Positions 1 through 6,316 of a DNA stretch of 8,487 bases are shown in pieces. The position numbers were made by a program, and so were the translations under genes. Origin of the DNA: Actinomycetota bacterium (GTDB lineage: Bacteria > Actinomycetota > Actinomycetes > Mycobacteriales > Mycobacteriaceae); NCBI GenBank assembly GCA_005787665.1, contig SYAB01000471.1, positions 1 to 8,487 of the forward strand. The letters run 5' to 3'. Below the pieces are notes generated by a model. It ran no database searches. It was given only the letters and a program-made list of their open reading frames with translations, and was not told the origin of the DNA. Position 1 is the first letter of the stretch. Each line of letters starts with the position of its first letter.

Positions 1-801
1 CTGGCGTGGCTGTTCGCCCGCTCGACCGGGCGGCGCTTTCTGATCCGCATCGAGGACCTCGACGACCGGACCGATGACGGCATCGCGCTGCGGCAGCTGA
101 CCGACCTGGCGGCCCTCGGGGTGACGTGGGACGAGGAACCGTTGTGGCAGTCGTCGCATCCGCAGCACTACGACGGGGTGATCGCGTCACTTGACGAGCG
201 CGGGCTGATCTACGAGTGCTATTGCAGCAGAAAAGAAATCCTCACCGCACCGCGTGCGCCGCACGCCCCGGAGGGGGCATATCCAGGGACGTGCCGGGAA
301 CTGAGCGAGACGGATCGCCGGATGAAACGCGCAGCCGGGCGACCGCCGGCGTTGCGACTACGCGCCGAGGTCACCGAGTACACCGTGCATGACCTCCTCG
401 TCGGTGACTACACGGGGGCGGTCGACGATATGGTGCTGCGCCGCGGGGACGGGGTGCCGGCCTACCACCTGGCGGTGGTGGTCGACGACGCGGCCTCCGG
501 GATCGACCAGGTGGTCCGCGGGGACGATCTGCTGGCGTCCTCGCCCCGGCAGGCCTACCTCGCCGGGCTACTGGACTACCCGCAACCGGTCTACGCCCAC
601 GTCCCACTGGCGCTCAACGCCGCTGGTAAGCGGCTGGCCAAACGGGACGGCGATGTCACCCTCGCTGACCTCGGGGTCGACCGGGCATGGGATCTGATCA
701 CCGCGTCACTGGGCCGGCCCGCCGTCACCATGGACGGCCTGCTGGAGCGCTTCGATCCGGCCCGGCTCCCGCGCGGGCCCTGGATCTACCAACCTGGCTA
801 A
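1..801 (+). CDS. gluQ: Glutamyl-queuosine tRNA(Asp) synthetase (GluQRS), 5'-truncated by window edge
   Basis: This is a paralogue of the catalytic half of glutamyl-tRNA synthetase. It activates glutamate and, in the characterised family, attaches it to the queuosine base at position 34 of tRNA(Asp) in the cytoplasm. The frame is open from base 1 to TAA at 799-801, giving 266 visible residues. The HIGH-type motif and true start lie upstream of the window, roughly 25-30 residues away by family length. Visible signatures in fragment numbering are RIEDLD at 16-21, a zinc-site pattern with CYC at 73-75 followed by YPGTC at 94-98, the VVRGDDLL segment near 171-178, and KRLAKRDG at 210-217 in the place of the KMSKS loop. 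The protein ends soon after the catalytic core and has no anticodon-binding domain, which separates GluQRS from GltX. It converges on the leftward gene at 955. The tgt gene at the other end of the window acts on the same modification. The assignment to GluQRS is firm. Confidence 0.93.
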   Translation: MAWLFARSTGRRFLIRIEDLDDRTDDGIALRQLTDLAALGVTWDEEPLWQSSHPQHYDGVIASLDERGLIYECYCSRKEILTAPRAPHAPEGAYPGTCRELSETDRRMKRAAGRPPALRLRAEVTEYTVHDLLVGDYTGAVDDMVLRRGDGVPAYHLAVVVDDAASGIDQVVRGDDLLASSPRQAYLAGLLDYPQPVYAHVPLALNAAGKRLAKRDGDVTLADLGVDRAWDLITASLGRPAVTMDGLLERFDPARLPRGPWIYQPG

Positions 802-928
802 GTCAGGCCACGCCAATGTGAGCCCTATGCGCGAATCCGGTGCCGAAAAGCTGCACAAGGCACACATTCGGCGATTACGGCCCGCTGGCAGGCACAGCAA
901 GAGGCCGCCGATTGGCCCGGCTGCCGCA

Positions 929-953
929 GCGGCCCCGCGTCGGCCGGGGTTGC
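929..953 (-). terminator. GC-rich hairpin just after the oxidoreductase stop codon
   Basis: Positions 929-937 pair with 945-953 in a 9-bp stem with two G-U pairs (core CCCCG/CGGGG) around a 7-nt loop. It starts 2 bp beyond the stop codon of the leftward gene and lies in the convergent gap with gluQ. There is no T-run on either side, so it would be a tail-less hairpin of the kind often seen in high-GC actinomycetes, or simply an mRNA 3'-end stabiliser. The rest of the 802-954 gap shows no gene or other clear signal. Confidence 0.35.
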
Positions 954-954
954 C

Positions 955-2166
955 CTACGGAGTCAACTCCATCTGCCCCCACGGGGATCCGTAGGCGGTC
1001 AGCAGTTCCAGGAACGGTTCGGACTCGAAGCACTCCGGGCCGAGAATCCCGACTCCGCTCCAGGTTCCGGTGGCCAGAAGCTCCAGCGCCACAACGGGAT
1101 TGACCGCTGTTTGCCAGACCACGCACTGATGGCCGTACTCGGCCATCGACCACTCGTTGTCCACTACGTGATAGAGGTAGGTCGAGCGGGGCGTGCCGTC
1201 CTTGCCGGTTCCGGTCACCCACAGCCCGGCGCAGGTCTTGCCCTTCATGACCGGGCCGAGTTCGGCCGGGTTGGGCAGGCAGGCGGCCACGACGTCGCGT
1301 GGGCTGACCTCCACGGCCCCGACCTTCACCTTCTCGGTGCGGTCGAGGCCCAGCTTGTGCAGCACCTTGAGGACGTCGATGAACTCCTCGCCGAGCCCGT
1401 ACTTGAACGTGACCCGCTTGCAGTCGATCCAGCGCGGCATCAACAGCACTTCCTCGTGCTCGACGTTGACGCACTCCACCGGTCCGATGCCCTCCGGGAA
1501 GTCGAAGACCTCCGGCTCGCTGAACGGCTCGGTGACGAACCAGCCGCGGTCCTTCTCCCAGATCACCGGCGGGTTGAGGCATTCCTCGATGGTGGTCCAG
1601 ATGGAGAACGACGGAGCGAACTCGTAGCCCTCCACGCTCAGGTTGGCGCCGTCGCGCACACCGAGTTCGTCGATATCGCTGAACAGGTTGTCCGCGGCGT
1701 ATCGGGCGAACACGTTGGCCAACCCCGGTTCGACACCGAACCCGACGAGCGCCAGTCGCCCGGCGTCCTTCCACTGCGGCTCCGCCTCGAACTGTTCGTC
1801 GCCGAGTTTGACCCCGGTCAGCTCGTAGGGCTTGTCGGGGTGACGCTGCGACAGGCTCATCGCCATGTCCAGGTAGTCCGCGCCGCCGGCCAGGGAACCG
1901 TTGAAGATCGGCATCACGAACCGCGGGTCGACCGCATTGACCACGTGGGTGATGCCATGCTGGCGCACCAGCGTGGCGACCGCGTCCGCCGAGGAGGCAT
2001 CCACCCGGGTGGCGGTGAACCGGGGATCACCGACCGCCTCCGCAGCCTGCTGGGCGCGGGCCTGGTCGTAGTCGGCTACCACGATCTGGTCGAAGAAGTC
2101 GCGCCGTTTGGCGATGGCGCAGAACGCCGAACCCACGCCGCCGGCACCCACCAGGAGAATCTTCAT
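955..2166 (-). CDS. Saccharopine dehydrogenase-family oxidoreductase (Lys9/carboxynorspermidine dehydrogenase-like)
   Basis: This is a 403-aa NAD(P)-dependent oxidoreductase of the saccharopine dehydrogenase / Lys9 family (COG1748-like), predicted cytoplasmic. A Rossmann nucleotide-binding motif GAGGVGSA lies at residues 7-14, right after the first beta strand. The family's GFGVEPGLANVFARYA block is at 142-157. A C-terminal block around 297-335 (LPNPAEL, KGKTCAGLWV, then KDGTPRSTYLY) resembles the end of Vibrio-type carboxynorspermidine dehydrogenase as I recall it, and the length fits that ~400-aa group. Members reduce Schiff bases between an amino acid semialdehyde and an amine or amino acid. 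The substrate here cannot be read from the sequence, so lysine or polyamine metabolism is only suggested. The ATG start at 2166 lies 9 bp after the P450 stop codon, so the two are very likely co-transcribed. No strong Shine-Dalgarno is visible before this start. Confidence 0.85.
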   Translation of the reverse strand: MKILLVGAGGVGSAFCAIAKRRDFFDQIVVADYDQARAQQAAEAVGDPRFTATRVDASSADAVATLVRQHGITHVVNAVDPRFVMPIFNGSLAGGADYLDMAMSLSQRHPDKPYELTGVKLGDEQFEAEPQWKDAGRLALVGFGVEPGLANVFARYAADNLFSDIDELGVRDGANLSVEGYEFAPSFSIWTTIEECLNPPVIWEKDRGWFVTEPFSEPEVFDFPEGIGPVECVNVEHEEVLLMPRWIDCKRVTFKYGLGEEFIDVLKVLHKLGLDRTEKVKVGAVEVSPRDVVAACLPNPAELGPVMKGKTCAGLWVTGTGKDGTPRSTYLYHVVDNEWSMAEYGHQCVVWQTAVNPVVALELLATGTWSGVGILGPECFESEPFLELLTAYGSPWGQMELTP

Positions 2167-2175
2167 GGCCGAAAA

Positions 2176-3390
2176 CTACACCGAGACGTCCAGGCTGGCC
2201 ATGCCACGCAGCGTCACATGCGGCTTGTAAACCGGCTCGCCCGCCAGCCGAGCGTCCGGGAATCGCGCCGTCACGGCCGACAGCGCAACGGCGGCCTCCA
2301 GTCGCGCCAGGGGCGCCCCCAGACAGAAGTGCGGTCCCAGCCCGAACGCGAGGTGCCGCACGGAGTCGCGGGCCGGGTCGAACTCGTCTGGTCGCTCGAT
2401 CACCGAGGGATCCCGGTGCGCGGCGGCCAGCAGCAGCATCATGGTGTCCCCCTTGGGGACCTCGACCCCGCCGATCGTCATATCGTCACCGGCCACCCGC
2501 CCGACCAGCTGCACCGGTGGGTCGAAGCGCAGCGTCTCCTCGATGATCGCGGGAGCCCGGGCCGCATCCCGGCTCAGAGCGGTCCAATGTTGCCGATGGC
2601 GCAGCATCGCCAGGATCGCGTTGGCGATCAGGTTCACCGTGGTCTCGTGACCGGCCACCAGCAGCAGGTTGCAGGTGGCGACGATCTCCTCCTCGGTGAG
2701 CTGGTCACCGCTCTCCTCCACTGCGATCAGACCCGACATCAGGTCATCGCCGGGGTTCGCCCGGCGTTGCGCCAGCAGGTCGCGCAGATATCCCCGCAGC
2801 CACAGGCCGGCCTTGAGGCGTTCCTCGATGCCCTGGGTCTGGCCGGTGAAGGCGATGAACGGATCCAGCCCCTGGGCCAGCAGTGTGGAGGCGGCGCTGA
2901 ACTCGGGCTCGTCCTCGATGGGCACCCCGAGCAGCCGGCAGATCACCGCGACCGGCAGCGGGTGGGCCAGATCGGCGACGGCCTCGAAACGGCCCGCCTG
3001 TTCGACCCTGTTGAGCAAACCGTCCACCAGGTCGGCGATCTCGGGCTCCAGGGACTTCACGACCTTCGGCGAGAAGGCCTTGCTGACCAGCCTGCGCAGC
3101 CGGGTGTGGTCGGGCGGGTCGAGGAACAGGAAACCGGGGACGCCGAAGGGTCGGGGTTGCTCGCCGGCGGCGATCGCGCGCTGCGCGGTGGTGGACTTCA
3201 GCCGGTCACTGCACGAGGAGGGATGACGCAGCACGGCGTCGCAGTCCGCGAAACCGGCGAACACGCACAGGTTGGACTCCGGCAGTTGCAGCGGCGCGCT
3301 GTCCAGCAACCGGCGGTACACCGGATAGGGGTCGGGCCGATTCTGCGGGTCGAGGAGTTGCAGCAGCAGGTCCTGAGGCGCTTCGGTCAT
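2176..3390 (-). CDS. Cytochrome P450 (soluble bacterial class I)
   Basis: This is a 404-aa haem-thiolate monooxygenase without a membrane anchor, of the typical bacterial class I size. It would take electrons from a separate ferredoxin and reductase, and neither gene is in this window. Signatures in order are the C-helix DPPDHTRLRR at 91-100 with His95 and Arg99 placed to contact the haem propionates, the I-helix oxygen-activation motif AGHETT at 246-251, the K-helix ExxR at Glu285-Arg288, and the haem-binding loop FGLGPHFCLG at 349-358 with Cys356 as axial ligand. All key residues are present, so the enzyme should be active. The substrate is unknown and I do not assign a CYP family. It is the middle gene of a compact leftward unit, 19 bp after the RNase T2 stop and 9 bp before the oxidoreductase, which suggests shared expression. 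The ATG at 3390 is chosen because it gives a normal-length N-terminus (RPDPYPVYRRL near 18-28). Confidence 0.96.
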   Translation of the reverse strand: MTEAPQDLLLQLLDPQNRPDPYPVYRRLLDSAPLQLPESNLCVFAGFADCDAVLRHPSSCSDRLKSTTAQRAIAAGEQPRPFGVPGFLFLDPPDHTRLRRLVSKAFSPKVVKSLEPEIADLVDGLLNRVEQAGRFEAVADLAHPLPVAVICRLLGVPIEDEPEFSAASTLLAQGLDPFIAFTGQTQGIEERLKAGLWLRGYLRDLLAQRRANPGDDLMSGLIAVEESGDQLTEEEIVATCNLLLVAGHETTVNLIANAILAMLRHRQHWTALSRDAARAPAIIEETLRFDPPVQLVGRVAGDDMTIGGVEVPKGDTMMLLLAAAHRDPSVIERPDEFDPARDSVRHLAFGLGPHFCLGAPLARLEAAVALSAVTARFPDARLAGEPVYKPHVTLRGMASLDVSV

Positions 3391-3409
3391 ACCGACCAGT
3401 CTGCCCGGA

Positions 3410-4156
3410 TCACGGCACCCGGGCCTGCCCGCACCCGGCGGGGACGCTGGGGCCCCGGGCGAGCGCCTCCCCCAGCGACGGCGTCTTCTGGTCGAGTTGG
3501 GTCACCGGCGGAAGCGACATCTGCACCTCGAACATGATGCTGCCCGCGCCCTTCGCGTCCCGGCACGTCAGCCCGACCCTGCTGCCCGCGCCTGGCCCGA
3601 ACCGCGCATCGAAGGCCGCGCGCACCGACCGCGCCGACACCCGCTGTCCGACTGCGGGTGCGAAGATCGGGCCGAGCACCTCATCGGCCTGCTTGGCCAG
3701 CGCGGTGGCCAGCCCGAAGTACTCCGGCGGCGTCAGACCCGAGCAGGTGCCGTGCGCGTACCACTCGTGGTTCGTCATGAACCCCGAATCCGACATCATC
3801 GCCTTCAGTTCGGCCTGCAGGTCGGGCGGCAGCGGCACCGGGGAGGGCGAGCGTTCGGCGGCCCGCTTGGACACGTTGCAGTACTGCTCGGTGGACGGCT
3901 GCGGCCACAGCCCGTGCAGCACGAAGGCGTCTCCCAGACTGTCGACGTGTCCGGATTTGCAGCCGGAATTGGACGGCTCGACTTTGCAGAGACTGGGACC
4001 CCAGGTCACCACAAGCAGGCTGGAACTGCTGTTCGCCGCCGCCTCCACCGGTCGGGGCCGACGGTCGAGGACGAGAAGGCTGAAGGCGACCGCCGCGGCG
4101 ACGATCACCGCCAGTCCGGCCGTCACCGAGATCACGGTCAGGTCCCCGCGCTTCAT
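3410..4156 (-). CDS. RNase T2 family ribonuclease, membrane-anchored or secreted
   Basis: This is a 248-aa endoribonuclease of the RNase T2 family, which cleaves RNA through 2',3'-cyclic phosphates. One hydrophobic segment at about 7-30 follows a short basic start (MKRGD) and points to export or an N-terminal membrane anchor. There is no lipobox cysteine. The first catalytic block is HGLWPQ at 81-86 and the second is NHEWYAHGTC at 129-138, giving the expected His81, His130, Glu131 and His135. The Lys that precedes the last His in fungal enzymes (Lys108 of RNase Rh) is Ala134 here. Six Cys outside the helix (57, 66, 93, 138, 198, 242) could form three disulfides, fitting an extracytoplasmic location. 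The frame stays open upstream to 4381, but ATG 4156 is preferred because it places the signal anchor at the N-terminus and avoids overlap with the divergent gene. It is probably the first gene of the leftward unit with the P450 and oxidoreductase. Confidence 0.9.
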   Translation of the reverse strand: MKRGDLTVISVTAGLAVIVAAAVAFSLLVLDRRPRPVEAAANSSSSLLVVTWGPSLCKVEPSNSGCKSGHVDSLGDAFVLHGLWPQPSTEQYCNVSKRAAERSPSPVPLPPDLQAELKAMMSDSGFMTNHEWYAHGTCSGLTPPEYFGLATALAKQADEVLGPIFAPAVGQRVSARSVRAAFDARFGPGAGSRVGLTCRDAKGAGSIMFEVQMSLPPVTQLDQKTPSLGEALARGPSVPAGCGQARVP

Positions 4157-4162
4157 ACCGGA

Positions 4163-4180
4163 CGATTCAACAGTGAATCG
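4163..4180. promoter_or_regulatory. Inverted repeat in divergent promoter region, candidate operator
   Basis: The sequence CGATTCAACAGTGAATCG is a perfect inverted repeat with 7-bp arms (CGATTCA/TGAATCG) around a 4-nt centre. It lies in the 69-bp gap between two divergent genes, 7 bp upstream of the RNase T2 ATG. It also covers the position where a -35 box for the rightward promoter would be expected. A dimeric repressor or activator bound here could control both directions. Alternatively, as RNA it would form a 7-bp, 4-nt-loop hairpin next to the RNase T2 start and affect its translation. No regulator gene is present in the window. Confidence 0.45.
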
Positions 4181-4192
4181 ACCCGCTCTGGC

Positions 4193-4198
4193 TACAGT
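4193..4198 (+). promoter_or_regulatory. Putative -10 box for the membrane protein/RT unit
   Basis: TACAGT fits the TANNNT pattern of mycobacterial housekeeping -10 elements. It would place a transcription start near 4204-4206, about 20 nt before the GTG start, enough room for the Shine-Dalgarno at 4210-4217. No clear -35 hexamer is found at normal spacing, which is common in mycobacterial promoters. The inverted repeat sits in the -35 zone. Confidence 0.4.
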
Positions 4199-4209
4199 TG
4201 TGCCGCACG

Positions 4210-4217
4210 AAAGGTGA
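4210..4217 (+). promoter_or_regulatory. Shine-Dalgarno that decides the GTG start at 4226
   Basis: AAAGGTGA closely matches the anti-Shine-Dalgarno complement and ends 8 nt before GTG 4226. An in-frame GTG at 4214 lies inside this motif and would have no ribosome-binding site of its own, so 4226 is the preferred start. Confidence 0.7.
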
Positions 4218-4225
4218 CCGCCCGG

Positions 4226-6316
4226 GTGAACGATGTCGACCGCTGGTTCGACCGAACGGCGCGCACCAGCAGCGCCCCGGTCTCGCTGTACTCCAGTCTG
4301 CTCACCGGTCGGATCTTCGGCTATCTGCGCTACCGGTTGCGGTATCCGCTGCTGATCGCCGCGGTCCGGTTCGCGGTCCACGTCGCGGAGTTCTTCATCC
4401 TGCTGTCCAGCCTGGGCGGGGTCGCCGCCTATGCGGTGATGATGCTGCGGGCCGGCAGCCTGTTCGTCGCCGGCGGCTGGTGGGGCTTGCTGGAGGTCAT
4501 GCGAGAGCGGGTACGAACCTTCGCGCGCGCCGGGCGGAGGGACGCCTCAGAGGCAGAGATCGGCCGCTGGCTGGTCCTCGGGGTGCTCCTGGCCGCGCTG
4601 ACCGTTGCCGTCGGGGCGGTCGTGCTGCTGGTGTTCGGGCCGGCCGGCGATGACCCGATCGCCCGGCTCTACACCTTCCTCATCGTCGTCGAGTTCGCCA
4701 TCGACCTGCCGGTCCGGGTTCTGCATTCCGGGATCTACGCCACCCGGCGCGTCTACAAACCGGCCTGGTCGATGTTCGTACCGATCGTGGTCCAGCTGGC
4801 GATCCTGGCCTGCGGCTTCTATTTCTACCCGACCGTCGCGATCATCGTCGCGATCATCGCCTCCAACGCCCTCGGCATCGGGATCACCGTGCACTACTGC
4901 CTCGAGGTCTACCGGTTGATGGGCCTGCGCCCGCGGTGGTGGCCGCGGGACCTCAGGTTCTGGCGCCATCTGCCGTCGATCCCGCCCCGGCTGGGACTGG
5001 CGACGACACTGTCCGGCCTCAGCATGCGGCTCGACGCGATTCTGGTGATGGCCCTTGTCGGCTTCTACGGCACCGACACCCGGACCTTCGACCTCACCGC
5101 CGGAATGACGAGTTGGGCCCGCATCGACGCATTCCAATTCTTCTATCTGATCCTGCCGTTGTTCCGCGGCACCTATGAGAGCGCGGCGATCTTCTACTTC
5201 GATCTCGTGCGATTGCGCACCATGCCCGCGATCCGGGAGCTTCACCTGGCGTTCTACCGGAAGCTGCTCTGGACGGCGCCGGTGGTGGCGCTCTTCTTCT
5301 GGGCACTGGCCGCGGCACTGGGACTCCTCGTGCTGCACGACATCCCGATCGGCTTCCTGGTTGCGCTCATCCCGCTGTTCGTGGTGCGGAGCCTGATCGG
5401 GATCTATCAGATCCGGCTGTTCGCGGAGGGATACTTCGGCACCCACATCGCCAACTTTGCGCTCCTGGCGGCGCTGCTGTGGCTGGTGTGGCTCAACCCC
5501 AATCCGGCCGGCGATCTGGTCCAGATCACCGCGGCGATGGTCGTCCAACTCCTGGTCCTGATCAACGTCCAGCATCTTCGGGACCGCCGCGACCCGACGT
5601 TGCCCACCCTGGTGCCACTGCGAGACTGGTTGCGTGCGCTGGCCGGGGAGGCCGGCCCCGCCGTGGCCGGGACGATCCGCATCCGGGAATCGATCACACC
5701 CAAACAGCGGGCGGCCGCCGTGGCGACGATGCGGGAGACGCTGGCGGGCCGCGGCCACCTGGCGTTCGGGTCGGCGACGAAACTCCTTTACTACCAACGC
5801 TCGCCGGACGGGGAGGACACCGGCACCTCCCATGTGACCCTCCAGACGATGACCGGCGGTGCGGCTGGACGCGGGCACTGCCTGCCGGCGCCGGCGCCGA
5901 GCGGGCCCGCGGCGCTGGAACATCTCCGGTCCGGACGGTGGTTGCCGGCGAGGGCGGGCGACGACGCCGGTCCGTCCGATAACGAGGCTCTGCGCAGCGC
6001 ATTCCTGCGGATCTTCCCTGACGGGGTCGTCTTCGACACCGAAACCCTCAGTGGCGCAACCCGGATGCGCGCTCTGGACCCGGAGGTGCTGGCCACTGCA
6101 CTGCAGTCCGCCGTCGCGAGCCGGGAGGAGGGACACGACACGATCGTGGTGTCGGACCGCCTGCTCACCCCGGTGTACCTCGGGGGTGTGCTGCGGATGC
6201 TCCTGGTGTTGCCGCCGGATCCCGAACCGGCCCGGCACCGCGAATGGCTCGACACCGTCCGGTCCTGGAACCTCGATGCCGGGAACGCCGTCGCGGGGTC
6301 GGTGGGCCATGGTTGA
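4226..6316 (+). CDS. Polytopic membrane protein with large C-terminal soluble domain, partner of reverse transcriptase
   Basis: This is a 696-aa protein that I do not recognise at family level. Residues 40-449 are strongly hydrophobic, with about 11-12 likely membrane segments near 42-62, 64-84, 115-138, 147-166, 182-202, 204-226, 258-281, 299-315, 347-370, 374-397, 406-424 and 430-449. The layout loosely recalls lipid or polysaccharide flippases of the MOP/MATE superfamily, but this is an impression, not a motif match. The last helix is followed by a basic HLRDRRD stretch at 450-456, so by the positive-inside rule the soluble domain at about 450-696 should face the cytoplasm. That domain is mixed alpha/beta with no motif I can name. 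It contains a Pro/Gly/Ala-rich, probably flexible stretch near 543-585 and ends in an Asp- and Gly-containing tail. The stop codon overlaps the start of the reverse transcriptase gene by 8 bp, so the two are almost certainly co-transcribed and probably translationally coupled. A role as membrane effector or sensor is inference. Confidence 0.85.
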   Translation: MNDVDRWFDRTARTSSAPVSLYSSLLTGRIFGYLRYRLRYPLLIAAVRFAVHVAEFFILLSSLGGVAAYAVMMLRAGSLFVAGGWWGLLEVMRERVRTFARAGRRDASEAEIGRWLVLGVLLAALTVAVGAVVLLVFGPAGDDPIARLYTFLIVVEFAIDLPVRVLHSGIYATRRVYKPAWSMFVPIVVQLAILACGFYFYPTVAIIVAIIASNALGIGITVHYCLEVYRLMGLRPRWWPRDLRFWRHLPSIPPRLGLATTLSGLSMRLDAILVMALVGFYGTDTRTFDLTAGMTSWARIDAFQFFYLILPLFRGTYESAAIFYFDLVRLRTMPAIRELHLAFYRKLLWTAPVVALFFWALAAALGLLVLHDIPIGFLVALIPLFVVRSLIGIYQIRLFAEGYFGTHIANFALLAALLWLVWLNPNPAGDLVQITAAMVVQLLVLINVQHLRDRRDPTLPTLVPLRDWLRALAGEAGPAVAGTIRIRESITPKQRAAAVATMRETLAGRGHLAFGSATKLLYYQRSPDGEDTGTSHVTLQTMTGGAAGRGHCLPAPAPSGPAALEHLRSGRWLPARAGDDAGPSDNEALRSAFLRIFPDGVVFDTETLSGATRMRALDPEVLATALQSAVASREEGHDTIVVSDRLLTPVYLGGVLRMLLVLPPDPEPARHREWLDTVRSWNLDAGNAVAGSVGHG

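Noticed and set aside
1111..3537. 808-codon open frame on the + strand
   Set aside because: It lies antisense to the dehydrogenase and P450 genes, which carry complete family motifs. Its protein is His/Gln/Arg-rich with no domain, typical of high-GC shadow frames.
4157..4381. Longer N-terminus for the RNase T2 protein
   Set aside because: It would add 75 hydrophilic residues before the signal anchor and overlap the divergent membrane protein gene.
4841..4870. Short direct repeat (GCGATCATCG twice)
   Set aside because: It falls inside a membrane helix coding IIVAIIA and reflects repeated Ile/Ala/Val codons.
5859..6308. Upstream extension of the RT reading frame
   Set aside because: The frame is open but codes Arg/Cys/Ser-rich sequence in the shadow of the membrane protein gene. 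The RT homology and a good ATG begin at 6309.
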